Positions 32,729 through 42,625 of a stretch of DNA of 44,746 bases are shown piece by piece (position 1 is the stretch's first letter; each line of letters starts with the position of its first letter). The stretch lies in contig NZ_MOAK01000066.1 of NCBI RefSeq assembly GCF_003732485.1, positions 53,921-98,666 of the forward strand, written 5' to 3'. Origin of the DNA: Pseudomonas protegens. GTDB lineage: Bacteria > Pseudomonadota > Gammaproteobacteria > Pseudomonadales > Pseudomonadaceae. The notes under the pieces were generated by a model. It was not told the DNA's origin and ran no database searches. It was given only the letters and a program-made list of their open reading frames with translations. Both the position numbers and the translations under genes were made by a program.

Positions 32729-34471
32729 TCAGAGTGGGCGGCTGTAGATCTCGCGGCCGGCGAACCAGGTCTGCAGCACCTGGGTTTCATGCAGGGCCTT
32801 TTCGTCCACGGTAAACACGTCGCGGTCGAGGACGATGAAGTCGGCCTGCTTGCCGGCCGTCAGCGAGCCGATCTGCTGTTCCAGGCCCAGGGTGCGCGCG
32901 GCATTGAGGGTGTAGGCATAGAACAGGGTTTCGCGGTCCAGGCGTTCGTCGGCGTTGAGCACCCCCAGGGGCCCCTGGCGGGTGATGGCCTGGGCCATGG
33001 CGTTCCACGGGTTGGGCGACGACACCGGCCAGTCGCTGGCGCCGGCGATGGTCGCGCCCTGCTTGAGCAGCGAGTGCGCCGGGTACTGGTAGCGGAACGC
33101 CAGGGCGCTGACGTAGGGCTTGATCATGTCCAGGGTGTAGTCGTCGGCCGAGGCCCAGAGCAGTTGCATCGAGGCAATCACGTTGAGCGGCTTGAAGCGG
33201 GCGAACTCCTTGGGGTTGACCATCTGCAGGTGGGTGATGGAGTGGCTGATGCCGCTCTGGCGATCCTGGCGTGCCCGCTCGATGCCGTTCAGCGACTCAC
33301 GCACCGCACGGTCGCCGATGGCGTGGATGTGCACCAGCCAGCCGCGCTGGTCGATGGCGCTGACCAGTTCGCCAAAATGCGCCGGGTCGATCAGCAGTTC
33401 GCCGGGTTTGTGCGAGTTGCTGTAGGGCTCGAGCATCGCCGCGCTCTGCGCCGGGTATTCGATCACCCCGTCGGCGAAGATCTTGATGCCCGGCAGGGTC
33501 AGGTTGGGGATGCCCTGAAACTGCTGGCGCACCTTGTCCAGGGTGTCGAGGTCGGCCGGCCGGCTGCGGGGGTTGGCCACCAGCAGGGCGGCGACGTGGG
33601 CGCTCATCCCGCCGCTCTCGGCCAGGGCCTTGTAGGCCGGCAGCGCGCCGACGGTGTGCTCGGTGGGCTTGAGGGCGAACACCGCTTCGCCGGGGGCGGC
33701 GTTGGCGGCCGGGTCCATCCAGGCGGTAATCCCCAGGCTGTTGTTGTAGTGCAGGGCCGACTGCGCGGCGCGCAGCATCTGCTCGGGCCCCGGCACCGGC
33801 ATTTTCGCGGCCACCCGGTCCCAGCCGGCGTCCACCAGGAAACCGTTGGGGCGGCCGTCGGGCAGTTGGCCGATGGTGCCGCGTTCGGCCTCGGGCAGGC
33901 TCTTGAGCAGGGCGGCGTCGATCCCGGCGCGCTTGAGCATGAAGTCATTGGCCCAGGCGGTATGGTGATCGCTGCCGGTGAACACCACTGCCATACCGGC
34001 CCATTCACCCTGGTTGAAACGCTGGCCGAGGGCCGCGGCCTGGGCCCAGTAGGCCGAGCTCATGCCGGCGATGCTGAGCACGTCGGCATGCCGGGCGCTG
34101 CCGTCGTCACGCCAGGCGCGCAGGCGTTTTTCCAGTTCGTCGAGGCTGACCACCTCGTCCTGCAGGTTGGCGCCGGTCATTTCCAGGCCGCCGAAGATCG
34201 CGTGGGAGTGGGTGTCGATCAGGCCCGGCATCAGGGTCTTGCCGCCCAGGTCGACGACCCGGGTGTGGCTGTCGATCAGTGCCTTGATCTGCGTATCGCT
34301 GCCGGCTTGCAGGACCTTGCCGTTCTCCACCGCCAGGGCCTGGACCTTGGGCTGGGCGCGGTCGGCGGTGAAGACCTGGCCGTTGAGCAGCACCAGGTCG
34401 GCTGCCGCCACGGCTTCCAACGAGGCAAAACTCATGGCGGCCAGTAACAGCGTGGGGGTCAATCTTTTCAT
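32729..34471 (-). CDS. Exported amidohydrolase (amidohydrolase family 3, YtcJ-like)
   Basis: This 580-residue metallohydrolase has a signal peptide (LLLAAMSFASLEAVA), the metal-binding PGLIDTHSHAIFGG near residue 80, and later metal ligands in GWLVHIHAIGDRAV and GASDWPVSSPNPWNAM. The architecture matches YtcJ/N-substituted formamide deformylase-like proteins. Location is periplasmic by the signal peptide. It is divergent from the LysR gene at 34575, which probably regulates it. The substrate is unknown. Confidence 0.9.
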   Translation of the reverse strand: MKRLTPTLLLAAMSFASLEAVAAADLVLLNGQVFTADRAQPKVQALAVENGKVLQAGSDTQIKALIDSHTRVVDLGGKTLMPGLIDTHSHAIFGGLEMTGANLQDEVVSLDELEKRLRAWRDDGSARHADVLSIAGMSSAYWAQAAALGQRFNQGEWAGMAVVFTGSDHHTAWANDFMLKRAGIDAALLKSLPEAERGTIGQLPDGRPNGFLVDAGWDRVAAKMPVPGPEQMLRAAQSALHYNNSLGITAWMDPAANAAPGEAVFALKPTEHTVGALPAYKALAESGGMSAHVAALLVANPRSRPADLDTLDKVRQQFQGIPNLTLPGIKIFADGVIEYPAQSAAMLEPYSNSHKPGELLIDPAHFGELVSAIDQRGWLVHIHAIGDRAVRESLNGIERARQDRQSGISHSITHLQMVNPKEFARFKPLNVIASMQLLWASADDYTLDMIKPYVSALAFRYQYPAHSLLKQGATIAGASDWPVSSPNPWNAMAQAITRQGPLGVLNADERLDRETLFYAYTLNAARTLGLEQQIGSLTAGKQADFIVLDRDVFTVDEKALHETQVLQTWFAGREIYSRPL

Positions 34472-34574
34472 TGAACATTTCCTTGTTATTGCGTCTGATC
34501 GCCAGATTAGGGGCTGTCCATAGCGGGCAGAACGGCTGCTTCACGAAAAACATTTTTGCCTGGATGGAAAAACC

Positions 34575-35492
34575 ATGGACAAGTTGAATGCCTTGAAGAT
34601 GTTCGTGGTCACCGCCCAGCTGGGCAGTTTCAGCCGGGCCGCCGAGCAGTTGGGCAAGACCCCGTCGGCCCTGACCAAGGCGGTCAATCACCTGGAGGCC
34701 GAATTGGGCTCGCGGTTGTTCGAGCGTAGTACCCGACGCATCGTGCTGACCGAAATCGGCCGGCTTTATCTGGAAACTGCACGCCAGGTGCTGCAGCGGC
34801 TGGAAGAGGTGGGCGAGGAGGTGGAGCAGCTGCAGCATGGCCTGCGCGGCAACCTCAAGGTCACCGCGCCGCTGGCCTACGGCCAGGCGTTTCTGGATCA
34901 GGTGTGTGACGGTTTTCTTGAGCAGTACCCGCAGATCAATCTGCAAGTGGACCTGTGCGACGAATTCGTCAACCTGCTGGAAAGCGGCTACGACCTGGCC
35001 CTGCGCGAAGGCCATGACGACCTGCCGGGGCTGATTGCCCGGGTGGTCGGAAGCAACCGCCTGGCCCTGTGCGCCAGCCCGGCCTACCTGGCGCGCAAGG
35101 GCCGGCCGGTGACCCCGCAGACCCTCGAAGAGCATGAATGGCTGCTGTATCGCCACCCCTTGCTCAGCCGGGAGTTCTGGTGGGTCGAGCGCGACGGCCA
35201 GCGCCTGAGCCTACCCCAGCCCCAGGCACCACGCCTGCGCAGTGACAATTACGACCTGCTGCTGGCCAATGCCCTGGCCGGGCGCGGCCTGCTGCACACC
35301 CCGTTGTGGAGCGCCGCGCCGTACCTGGCCGACGGGCGCCTGGTGCGGGTGATGGCCGACTACGCGATCGACCCGGACAGCTTCGGGCCGCACATCCTCG
35401 CGGTCTACCCCAGCCACCGGCGGGCGACCGCCAAGGTGCAGGCGTTCATCGACTATGTCGGCGGCTTCCTGGCCAGCCGTGGCCTGGACTGA
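34575..35492 (+). CDS. LysR-family transcriptional regulator
   Basis: This 305-residue protein has an N-terminal winged helix-turn-helix (FSRAAEQLGKTPSALTKAVNHLEAELG) and the CrgA-type effector domain (LKVTAPLAYGQAFLDQV, GYDLALREGHDDLPGLIAR). It is separated from the amidohydrolase start by 103 bases of divergent promoter DNA, the usual layout of a LysR gene with its target. Confidence 0.93.
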   Translation: MDKLNALKMFVVTAQLGSFSRAAEQLGKTPSALTKAVNHLEAELGSRLFERSTRRIVLTEIGRLYLETARQVLQRLEEVGEEVEQLQHGLRGNLKVTAPLAYGQAFLDQVCDGFLEQYPQINLQVDLCDEFVNLLESGYDLALREGHDDLPGLIARVVGSNRLALCASPAYLARKGRPVTPQTLEEHEWLLYRHPLLSREFWWVERDGQRLSLPQPQAPRLRSDNYDLLLANALAGRGLLHTPLWSAAPYLADGRLVRVMADYAIDPDSFGPHILAVYPSHRRATAKVQAFIDYVGGFLASRGLD

Positions 35493-35521
35493 TTGGCGGT
35501 TCTTGTCAGATAAATCCGAGA

Positions 35522-35539
35522 GGAGTACAAATGTACTCC
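35522..35539 (+). promoter_or_regulatory. LexA2-type operator overlapping the lexA2 start
   Basis: GGAGTACAAATGTACTCC is a perfect 7-4-7 palindrome with a GTAC-N4-GTAC core, close to the GTAC-N4-GTGC motif I recall for LexA2 of P. putida. It covers the ribosome-binding site (AGGAG at 35521-35525) and the start codon (35531-35533). Binding could block both transcription and translation initiation of the operon; self-repression is inferred. Confidence 0.8.
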
Positions 35540-36148
35540 ATGACGACTTTATCTCCCCGCCGCACTGCCATCCTGACCTTTATCCGCGAACGCATCGCCG
35601 ATCACGGCCAGCCCCCGAGCCTTGCTGAAATCAGCCAGGCGTTCGGTTTCGCCTCGCGCAGCGTGGCGCGCAAGCATGTGTTGGCGCTGACCGAGGCCGG
35701 GTTCATCGAGGTCAACCCGCATCAGGCCCGGGGCATTCGCCTGCTCAACCAGCCGCGGCGCCCCGAGCTGCTGGAAATCCCGGTGCTGGGGCGGGTGGCC
35801 GCCGGTGCGCCGATTGGCGTCGATGCCGAAATACACGGCCAGTTGCTGCTGGACCCGGGCCTGTTCAGCCGCACCCCGGATTACCTGCTGCGGGTCCAGG
35901 GCGATTCGATGATCGACGACGGTATCTTCGACGGTGATCTGGTGGCAGTGCGCCGCAGCAGTGAGGCGCGCAACGGCCAGACCGTGATCGCCCGGCTGGA
36001 CGGCGAGGTGACCATCAAGCGTTTCGAGCGCAAGGGGCAGGGCATTCGCCTGTTGCCGCGCAATCCGGCCTATCAGCCGATCAAGGTCACGGCCGACCAC
36101 GAACTGTTTATCGAAGGCGTGTTCTGCGGTCTGGTGAGGCAAGGCTGA
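35531..36148 (+). CDS. lexA2: LexA-like SOS repressor (LexA2) of the mutagenesis operon
   Basis: This 205-residue repressor has an N-terminal winged helix (RRTAILTFIRERIADHGQPPS, then SLAEISQAFGFASRSVARKH). The C-terminal autoprotease domain has cleavage site Ala91-Gly92 (RVAAGAPIG), catalytic Ser126 (QGDSMID) and Lys163 (VTIKRFE). ATG 35531 (MYSMTT) is preferred to ATG 35540 because AGGAG is five bases before it. RecA filaments should trigger self-cleavage and derepress the operon. Its last base is shared with the imuA start (TGATG). Confidence 0.92.
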   Translation: MYSMTTLSPRRTAILTFIRERIADHGQPPSLAEISQAFGFASRSVARKHVLALTEAGFIEVNPHQARGIRLLNQPRRPELLEIPVLGRVAAGAPIGVDAEIHGQLLLDPGLFSRTPDYLLRVQGDSMIDDGIFDGDLVAVRRSSEARNGQTVIARLDGEVTIKRFERKGQGIRLLPRNPAYQPIKVTADHELFIEGVFCGLVRQG

Positions 36149-36765
36149 TGGGCGCCGTGGTCGCACTGGATTCCCTGTTCAATGCCGGGCGGGTGTGGAA
36201 AGGCCGCCCGGCCGCCGCGCCTGCCAGCCCGCAGCCCACCGGCCATGCCGCCCTGGATGCGGTGCTGCCCACGGGCGGCTGGCCGGAAGCGGCACTGACC
36301 GAAATCCTCATTGCCGCCCAGGGTCTGGGCGAGCTGCAACTGCTGTGGCCGAGCCTGGCGCGGCTGAGCGCGGCGGGGGAGCGCATCGTGCTGGTGGCGC
36401 CGCCGTTCGTGCCCTATCCCCAGGCCTGGCAGAACGCCGGGGTGGATGTGCGCCAGTTGTCGATCATCCAGGCCGGGGAGCGTGATGCCCTGTGGGCCGC
36501 CGAGCAGTGCCTGCGTTCCGGCAGTTGCGGCGCGGTGCTGTGCTGGCCGCAGCAAGCCGACGATCGCGCCCTGCGGCGCCTGCAGGTGGCGGCGGAAAGC
36601 GGCCAGACCCTGGCCTTTGCCTATCGGCCCCTGGACGCCGCGCACAACCCCTCGCCGGCGGCCCTGCGGATTGCCGTGCAAGGCCGTCCCGGGCAGTTGC
36701 GGGTGCTCAAGTGCCGGGGCGGGCTGGCCCATCCGGCGCCTATCGCCTGGCCCGCCGGGCACTGA
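36148..36765 (+). CDS. imuA: ImuA, RecA/SulA-like component of the inducible mutasome
   Basis: This 205-residue protein has the RecA-like fold segments of ImuA: GHAALDAVLPTGGWPEAALTEIL in the Walker-A position without a full P-loop, LLWPSLARLSAAGERIVLVAPP, and SCGAVLCWPQQAD. It works with ImuB and DnaE2 in damage-induced mutagenesis in bacteria that lack umuDC. Its start overlaps the lexA2 stop. Confidence 0.9.
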   Translation: MGAVVALDSLFNAGRVWKGRPAAAPASPQPTGHAALDAVLPTGGWPEAALTEILIAAQGLGELQLLWPSLARLSAAGERIVLVAPPFVPYPQAWQNAGVDVRQLSIIQAGERDALWAAEQCLRSGSCGAVLCWPQQADDRALRRLQVAAESGQTLAFAYRPLDAAHNPSPAALRIAVQGRPGQLRVLKCRGGLAHPAPIAWPAGH

Positions 36766-36772
36766 GGTTGGC

Positions 36773-38188
36773 ATGCGTTGGGTGTGCATCCTGTTCCCGC
36801 AATTGGCGCTGGACGCAGTCTTGCGTCAGCGCGCCGAGCCCGAAGCGCCCCTGGCGCTGCTCAGCGGTACCCCGCAGCGGCGGGTGATCCAGGCGGTGAA
36901 CGCCGCCGCCCGCGAACTGGGCCTGCGCCCCGGGCAATCGCTGACCGCCGCCCAGGCCCTGACCAAGGCCTTTGCCAGCGCCGAATACGACCCCCGGCAG
37001 ATCGAGCACTGGCAGCAGTTTCTTGCCGCCTGGGCCTACGGTTTCAGCTCCCAGGTCAGCGTCGCCTACCCGCGCACCCTGGTGCTGGAGATCGAGTCCA
37101 GCCTGGGCCTGTTCGGCCCCTGGCCGCAGCTGGAAGCGCGCCTGCGCCGGGAGTTGCAGGCCCTGGGTTTTCGTCATCGCATCGTGGCCGCGCCGAACCC
37201 GGCGGCGGCCCGGGTCCTGGCCAATGCCTATGACGGCTTGGCGGTGGCCGATCGGCAGGCCCTGGCCCAGGCCCTGGGAGCGATGCCCATCGAGCGTCTG
37301 GGCCTGGCCCCGGAGCAGGCCACGGCCCTGTCGCGCGTGGGGGTGCGCAGCTTCGAGCAGCTGCGGGAGCTGCCCCGGCCCAGCCTGGCCCGGCGTTTTG
37401 ACGGCAGCTTGCTCAAGCACCTGGATACCCTGCTCGGCGAGCGCCCGCTGGGGCTGGCCTTCTATCAGCCGCCGGACCGCTTCGACCTGCGCATCGAGCT
37501 GAATTTCGATGTGCAGTCCCATCAAGCGCTGCTGTTTCCCCTGCGCCGGCTCACCGCCGATCTGGCGGCCTTTCTCTGTGGTCGCGACAGTGGCGTGCAG
37601 CGCTTTGCCCTGCACCTGGAGCACGCCGAAGGCGCCGACACCCTGATTCCGGTGGGGCTGCTCAGCGCCGAGCGCGACCCGGCGATGCTGTTCGAGCTGG
37701 CCCGCGGGCGCCTGGAGCAGATCCAGGTGCCGGCGCCGGTGCGCAACCTGCGGCTGGTGGCCGAGGACTTGCCGCTGTTCGTGCCCCAGCACAGCGAGCT
37801 GTTCGACGAGCGCCCGCAGCAGAACCTGCCCTGGGAGCAGTTGCGCGAACGCCTGCGGGCGCGCCTGGGGGATGACGCGGTGCAGGGCCTGGGGCATCGC
37901 GCCGATCACCGCCCGGAACGCAGTTGGCAGCCCCAGACTGATCCGCGACCCTGTCCGGCCAGCCCCGGATTGCGCCGCCCCGGTTGGCTGTTCAGCGAGC
38001 CCCAGGTGCTGGGCGAGGGCTCGGTGCGGATTCTCATGGGCCCGGAACGCATCGAGTCCGGCTGGTGGGACGGTGCCGATGTGCGCCGCGACTACTACCT
38101 GATCGAAACCGCCACCGGCCAGCAAGGCTGGGCCTATCGTCAGGTCGGCGAGCCCGGACCGCTGCTGTTGCAGGGCTGGTTCGCATGA
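36773..38188 (+). CDS. imuB: ImuB, catalytically inactive Y-family polymerase-like protein
   Basis: This 471-residue protein keeps the Y-family shape but lacks catalytic acids. The N-terminus reads [15 protein letters not shown] where active enzymes have the DxD-type metal site, and [12 protein letters not shown] replaces the SLDEAYLD segment. DNA-binding and little-finger regions follow, and QNLPW near residue 350 is a possible beta-clamp-binding motif. ImuB links DnaE2 and ImuA to the clamp. It starts 7 bases after imuA, and its stop overlaps dnaE2 (ATGA). Confidence 0.92.
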   Translation: MRWVCILFPQLALDAVLRQRAEPEAPLALLSGTPQRRVIQAVNAAARELGLRPGQSLTAAQALTKAFASAEYDPRQIEHWQQFLAAWAYGFSSQVSVAYPRTLVLEIESSLGLFGPWPQLEARLRRELQALGFRHRIVAAPNPAAARVLANAYDGLAVADRQALAQALGAMPIERLGLAPEQATALSRVGVRSFEQLRELPRPSLARRFDGSLLKHLDTLLGERPLGLAFYQPPDRFDLRIELNFDVQSHQALLFPLRRLTADLAAFLCGRDSGVQRFALHLEHAEGADTLIPVGLLSAERDPAMLFELARGRLEQIQVPAPVRNLRLVAEDLPLFVPQHSELFDERPQQNLPWEQLRERLRARLGDDAVQGLGHRADHRPERSWQPQTDPRPCPASPGLRRPGWLFSEPQVLGEGSVRILMGPERIESGWWDGADVRRDYYLIETATGQQGWAYRQVGEPGPLLLQGWFA

Positions 38189-41100
38189 GCGCCTACGCCG
38201 AGCTGCACTGCCTGTCCAACTTCAGCTTCCAGCGCGGCGCCTCCAGTGCCGCCGAATTGTTCCAGCGTGCCAAGGCCCTGGGCTACCAGGCCCTGGCGAT
38301 CACCGACGAGTGCACCCTGGCGGGAATCGTCCGGGCCTGGCAGGCCTCACGCGATACGGGCCTCAAGCTGATCGTCGGCAGTGAAATGCAGGTCGAGGAC
38401 GGCCCGCGCCTGGTGCTGCTGGTGGAAGACCTGGCGGGTTACCAGGGCCTGTGCCGGTTGATCACCCGGGCCCGGCGCCGGGCCGAGAAGGGCAGCTATC
38501 GCCTGTTGCGGGAAGACTTCGCCGAACCGCTGCCGGGGCTGCTGGCCCTGTGGCTGACGGGCGCCGGTGAGCCGCTGGCCCAGGGCCGCTGGTTGCAGCA
38601 GGTGTTCCCCCGGCGCCTGTGGCTGGCGCTGGAGCTGCATTGCGGCCAGGACGATGCCCGGCACCTGCAACAGCAACTGGCCCTGGCCCGGCAACTGGGG
38701 CTGCCAACCGTGGCCTGTGGCGATGTGCACATGCACGTGCGCGGGCGCCGGGCGCTGCAGGACACCATGACCGCGATCCGCCATCACCTGCCGGTGGCCG
38801 AGGCCGGGCAACGCCTGTTCGCCAACGGCGAGCGCCACCTGCGGCCCGTCGAAGTGCTGCAAGGCCTGTACCCCCAGGCCCTGCTCGACGAGTCGCTGGC
38901 CATCGCCGGGCGCTGCGCTTTCGATCTCGGCCAACTGCGCTACCAATACCCCCGGGAGCTGGTGCCCGAGGGCCACGACGCTGGCTCCTGGCTGCGGGTG
39001 CTGACCCAGCGCGGCATCGTGCGCCGCTGGCCCGCTGGTGCCCGGGCCGAGGTACTGAAGCAGATCGACAAGGAGCTGGAGCTGATCTGTGACCTGGGCT
39101 ACGAGAGCTATTTCCTCACGGTGCACGACATCGTCGACTTCGCCCGGCGCCAGCACATCCTCTGCCAGGGTCGGGGCTCGGCGGCCAACTCGGTGGTGTG
39201 TTTCGCCCTCGGCATCACCGAGATCGACCCGGACCGCTCGACCCTGCTGTTCGAGCGCTTCCTGTCGCGCGAACGCAACGAGCCGCCGGACATCGATGTC
39301 GATTTCGAGCACGAGCGCCGCGAAGAGGTGCTGCAGTACGTGTTCCAGCGCTATGGCCGGCATCGCGCGGCGCTGACCGCCGTGGTCAGCACCTACCACG
39401 GCGCCGGGGCGGTGCGCGATGTGGCCAAGGCCCTGGGCCTGCCGCCGGATCAGGTCAATGCCCTGGCCGAGTGCTGCGGCCATTGGAGCGATACGCCGCC
39501 CAGTGTCGAGCGCCTGCAGGAGGCCGGGTTCGACCCCGAGAGCCCGGTGCTGCGCCGGGTCCTGAGCCTGACCGGGCAGTTGATCGGCTTTCCCCGGCAC
39601 CTGTCCCAGCACCCCGGTGGCTTCGTGATTTCCCAGCAGCCCCTGGACAGCCTGGTGCCGGTGGAGAACGCGACGATGGCCGAGCGCACGGTGATCCAGT
39701 GGGACAAGGACGACCTGGACATGGTCGGCCTGCTCAAGGTGGACATTCTGGCCCTGGGCATGCTCAGCGCCATCCGCCGTTGCTTCGACCTGATCCACGG
39801 CTACCGTGGCCAGCGCTACAGCCTCACCAGCATTCCGCCTGAAGACCCCGCCACCTACGCGATGATCGGTCGCGCCGACACCATTGGCGTGTTCCAGATC
39901 GAGTCCCGGGCGCAGATGTCGATGCTGCCCCGGCTCAAGCCGCAGAACTTCTACGACCTGGTGATCGAGGTGGCCATCGTCCGGCCCGGGCCGATCCAGG
40001 GCGGCATGGTCCATCCCTACCTGCGTCGGCGTAACCGTGAAGAGCCGGAGACTTATCCGTCGCCGAAGTTGGAAGCGGTGCTCAAGCGCACTCTGGGAGT
40101 GCCGCTGTTTCAGGAGCAGGTGATGCAGATCGCCATTGTCGCCGCCGACTACACCCCGGGGGAGGCCGATCAGTTGCGCCGCTCCATGGCCGCCTGGAAG
40201 CGCCACGGCGGCCTGGAGCCGCACCGCGAACGGCTGCGCAAAGGCATGCGCAAGAACGGCTACAGCGACGAGTTCGCGGCGCAGATCTTCGAGCAGATCA
40301 AGGGCTTTGGCAGCTACGGTTTTCCCGAATCCCATGCTGCCAGTTTTGCCTTGCTGACCTACGCCAGCTGCTGGCTCAAGTGCCACGAACCGGCGGCCTT
40401 CGCCTGCGCCCTGATCAACAGCTGGCCCATGGGGTTCTACAGCCCCGACCAGATCCTCCAGGACGCCCGGCGCCATGGTTTGCAGATCCTGCCGGCGGAT
40501 GTGGGGGCCAGTGATTGGGACTGCAGCCTGGAGCCGATCCCCAGCCACCCCGGACGCGCTGAAAATTTCATGTCCGGGCAGCCGGCTCTGCGCCTGGGGC
40601 TGCGCATGATCAAGGGCTTTCGCCAGGAGGATGGCCAACGCATCGAGAGCGCCCGCCAGCAACGGGCCTTTGCCGATGTCGCCGACCTGGGCCAGCGGGC
40701 CCGGCTTGATCTGCGTGCCCAGGAGCTGCTGGCGGATGCCGGGGCCTTGCGCGGCCTGGCGGGGGATCGCTACCGGGCGCGCTGGGAAGTGGCCGGGGTG
40801 GAGAAGCAGCTGGGGCTGTTCGCCGAGCTGCCACGCCAGGAGGAAGCCCCGGTGAACCTGCCCCGGCCCAGTGTCGGTGAAGACCTGCAGGCCGATTACC
40901 ACAGCCTTGGCACCACTTTGGGGCCGCATCCTTTGGCGCTGTTGCGCCCACAGCTCAAGGCCCAGCGTTGCCGCAGCTCGCGGGAACTGCTGGAGGTGGA
41001 GCACGGGCGCTCGGTGAGCGTGGCCGGGCTGGTCACCGGGCGCCAGCGCCCGGGCACTGCCAGCGGGGTGACCTTCGTCACCCTTGAAGACGAGTTCGGC

Positions 41101-41289
41101 AACGTCAATGTGGTGGTCTGGCGCGACCTGGCCGAACGCCAGCGTCGGGTACTGGTGGGGGCGCAGTTGCTCAAGGTCGACGGCACCCTGGAAGCCGAAG
41201 GTGAAGTGCGCCACCTGATTGCCGGGCGCCTGAGTGACCTGAGTTCGTTGCTGGATGGCATCAGCGTGCGCAGTCGGGATTTTCATTGA
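38185..41289 (+). CDS. dnaE2: Error-prone DNA polymerase DnaE2
   Basis: This 1034-residue C-family polymerase has an N-terminal PHP-type domain ([20 protein letters not shown]), the palm with the catalytic acids in [16 protein letters not shown] at about residue 370, [36 protein letters not shown], and a C-terminal OB-fold ([27 protein letters not shown]). The length is slightly shorter than replicative DnaE, as usual for DnaE2. It performs lesion bypass during SOS and is last in the lexA2 operon. Confidence 0.96.
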   Translation: MSAYAELHCLSNFSFQRGASSAAELFQRAKALGYQALAITDECTLAGIVRAWQASRDTGLKLIVGSEMQVEDGPRLVLLVEDLAGYQGLCRLITRARRRAEKGSYRLLREDFAEPLPGLLALWLTGAGEPLAQGRWLQQVFPRRLWLALELHCGQDDARHLQQQLALARQLGLPTVACGDVHMHVRGRRALQDTMTAIRHHLPVAEAGQRLFANGERHLRPVEVLQGLYPQALLDESLAIAGRCAFDLGQLRYQYPRELVPEGHDAGSWLRVLTQRGIVRRWPAGARAEVLKQIDKELELICDLGYESYFLTVHDIVDFARRQHILCQGRGSAANSVVCFALGITEIDPDRSTLLFERFLSRERNEPPDIDVDFEHERREEVLQYVFQRYGRHRAALTAVVSTYHGAGAVRDVAKALGLPPDQVNALAECCGHWSDTPPSVERLQEAGFDPESPVLRRVLSLTGQLIGFPRHLSQHPGGFVISQQPLDSLVPVENATMAERTVIQWDKDDLDMVGLLKVDILALGMLSAIRRCFDLIHGYRGQRYSLTSIPPEDPATYAMIGRADTIGVFQIESRAQMSMLPRLKPQNFYDLVIEVAIVRPGPIQGGMVHPYLRRRNREEPETYPSPKLEAVLKRTLGVPLFQEQVMQIAIVAADYTPGEADQLRRSMAAWKRHGGLEPHRERLRKGMRKNGYSDEFAAQIFEQIKGFGSYGFPESHAASFALLTYASCWLKCHEPAAFACALINSWPMGFYSPDQILQDARRHGLQILPADVGASDWDCSLEPIPSHPGRAENFMSGQPALRLGLRMIKGFRQEDGQRIESARQQRAFADVADLGQRARLDLRAQELLADAGALRGLAGDRYRARWEVAGVEKQLGLFAELPRQEEAPVNLPRPSVGEDLQADYHSLGTTLGPHPLALLRPQLKAQRCRSSRELLEVEHGRSVSVAGLVTGRQRPGTASGVTFVTLEDEFGNVNVVVWRDLAERQRRVLVGAQLLKVDGTLEAEGEVRHLIAGRLSDLSSLLDGISVRSRDFH

Positions 41290-41544
41290 GGGATCAGGCA
41301 CTTGCCCGAAGTGCTTGGGCGGGCCGGGGAATCAAGCAGTCAATGAACTGGCGCCAAGGTTTTTTATTCCTTTTCGGCCTGATGGCGCTTTGGCATAATC
41401 GCCGCCGATGATGCCCCCTGCATCAAGTTTCAGAACGCCCTGCAGACGATTTCGAGCCCGCACAGACTGGGGTTCGCAGAAGTACGGCAGGGCGAAAGTG
41501 CATCTAACAGTGCCTCTAAATGGATACTCAAAAAGGAACATAGA

Positions 41545-42225
41545 GTGAGAGTGATCTCGAAGTTGATGTTGTCCGGCGCGGCGCTGGCGGTGCTGGCGGG
41601 CATGAGTGGTTGTGCCACCGAAAGCTCCCGGGCCTTGCCGGTGGAAAAAGTCCAGAGCGCCAGCCAGGTGTGGACCGGCGCCCGGGTGCCGATGGCGGTG
41701 GGCAAGTTCGATAACCGTTCCAGCTACATGCGCGGGATCTTCTCCGATGGCGTCGACCGCCTCGGCGGCCAGGCCAAGACCATCCTCATCACCCACCTGC
41801 AGCAGACCAACCGTTTCAACGTGCTGGACCGCGACAACATGGGCGAGATCCAGCAGGAAGCGGCGATCAAGGGCCAGGCGCAGAAACTCAAGGGCGCGGA
41901 CTTCGTGGTCACCGGCGACGTCACCGAGTTCGGCCGCAAGGAAACCGGCGACCACCAGCTGTTCGGCATTCTCGGCCGTGGCAAGACCCAGGTGGCCTAC
42001 GCCAAGGTGGCGTTGAACATCGTCAATATCAGCACTTCCGAAGTGGTGTATTCGACCCAGGGCGCCGGCGAGTACGCCCTGTCCAACCGTGAAGTGATCG
42101 GCTTCGGCGGCACCGCTTCCTACGACTCGACCCTCAACGGCAAGGTGCTGGACCTGGCCATGCGCGAGGCGGTCAACCGCATGGTCGAGGCCATCGACGC
42201 CGGGGCCTGGAAACCCGGCCGCTGA
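41545..42225 (+). CDS. CsgG/HfaB-family lipoprotein
   Basis: This 226-residue lipoprotein has the lipobox LAGMSGC near residue 23 and a CsgG-like core: VPMAVGKFDNRSSYMRG, ITHLQQTNRFNVLDRDNMGEI, KGADFVVTGDVTEFGR, VALNIVNISTSEVVYSTQG. The start is GTG at 41545, with AAGGA seven bases upstream. CsgG itself is a curli export pore, but no curli genes are present, so its role is open. It opens the three-lipoprotein operon. Confidence 0.9.
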   Translation: MRVISKLMLSGAALAVLAGMSGCATESSRALPVEKVQSASQVWTGARVPMAVGKFDNRSSYMRGIFSDGVDRLGGQAKTILITHLQQTNRFNVLDRDNMGEIQQEAAIKGQAQKLKGADFVVTGDVTEFGRKETGDHQLFGILGRGKTQVAYAKVALNIVNISTSEVVYSTQGAGEYALSNREVIGFGGTASYDSTLNGKVLDLAMREAVNRMVEAIDAGAWKPGR

Positions 42226-42253
42226 TCAACACTGCTGACAGGGAGACGTAAGC

Positions 42254-42625
42254 ATGTTCAAGACAATGACGGTGCGGCCACTGCTGGCCGGCGCCTTGCT
42301 GGGCAGCGTGTTGCTGGCCGGTTGCAGTGGGCCCAAGACGCTGTACCAGTGGGAAACCTATCAGGCCCAGACCTACGAGTACTTCAAGGGCGAGGAAGCC
42401 CGCGAGGCCCAGGTCGAGGCGCTGGAGCGCGACCTGCAGAAGATCAAGTCCACCGGCAAGGCCGTGCCGCCGGGCTACCACGCCCACCTGGGCATGCTCT
42501 ATGCGGACCTGGGCAAGGATGACCAGATGGTGCAGCAGTTCAACACCGAGAAGGCGCTGTTCCCCGAGTCGGCGCGCTACATGGACTTTCTGCTCAAGAG
42601 CGCCAAGAAGGGAGATGCCCAATGA
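42254..42625 (+). CDS. DUF4810 lipoprotein
   Basis: This 123-residue protein has a lipobox (SVLLAGCSG) and matches the DUF4810 family in the segment LYQWETYQAQTYEYFKGE, followed by a TPR-like helical part (PPGYHAHLGMLYADLGKD, FNTEKALFPESARYMDFLL). It overlaps the next gene by four bases (ATGA). The function is unknown; the constant association with CsgG-like and GNA1162-like lipoproteins suggests one envelope complex. Confidence 0.85.
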   Translation: MFKTMTVRPLLAGALLGSVLLAGCSGPKTLYQWETYQAQTYEYFKGEEAREAQVEALERDLQKIKSTGKAVPPGYHAHLGMLYADLGKDDQMVQQFNTEKALFPESARYMDFLLKSAKKGDAQ

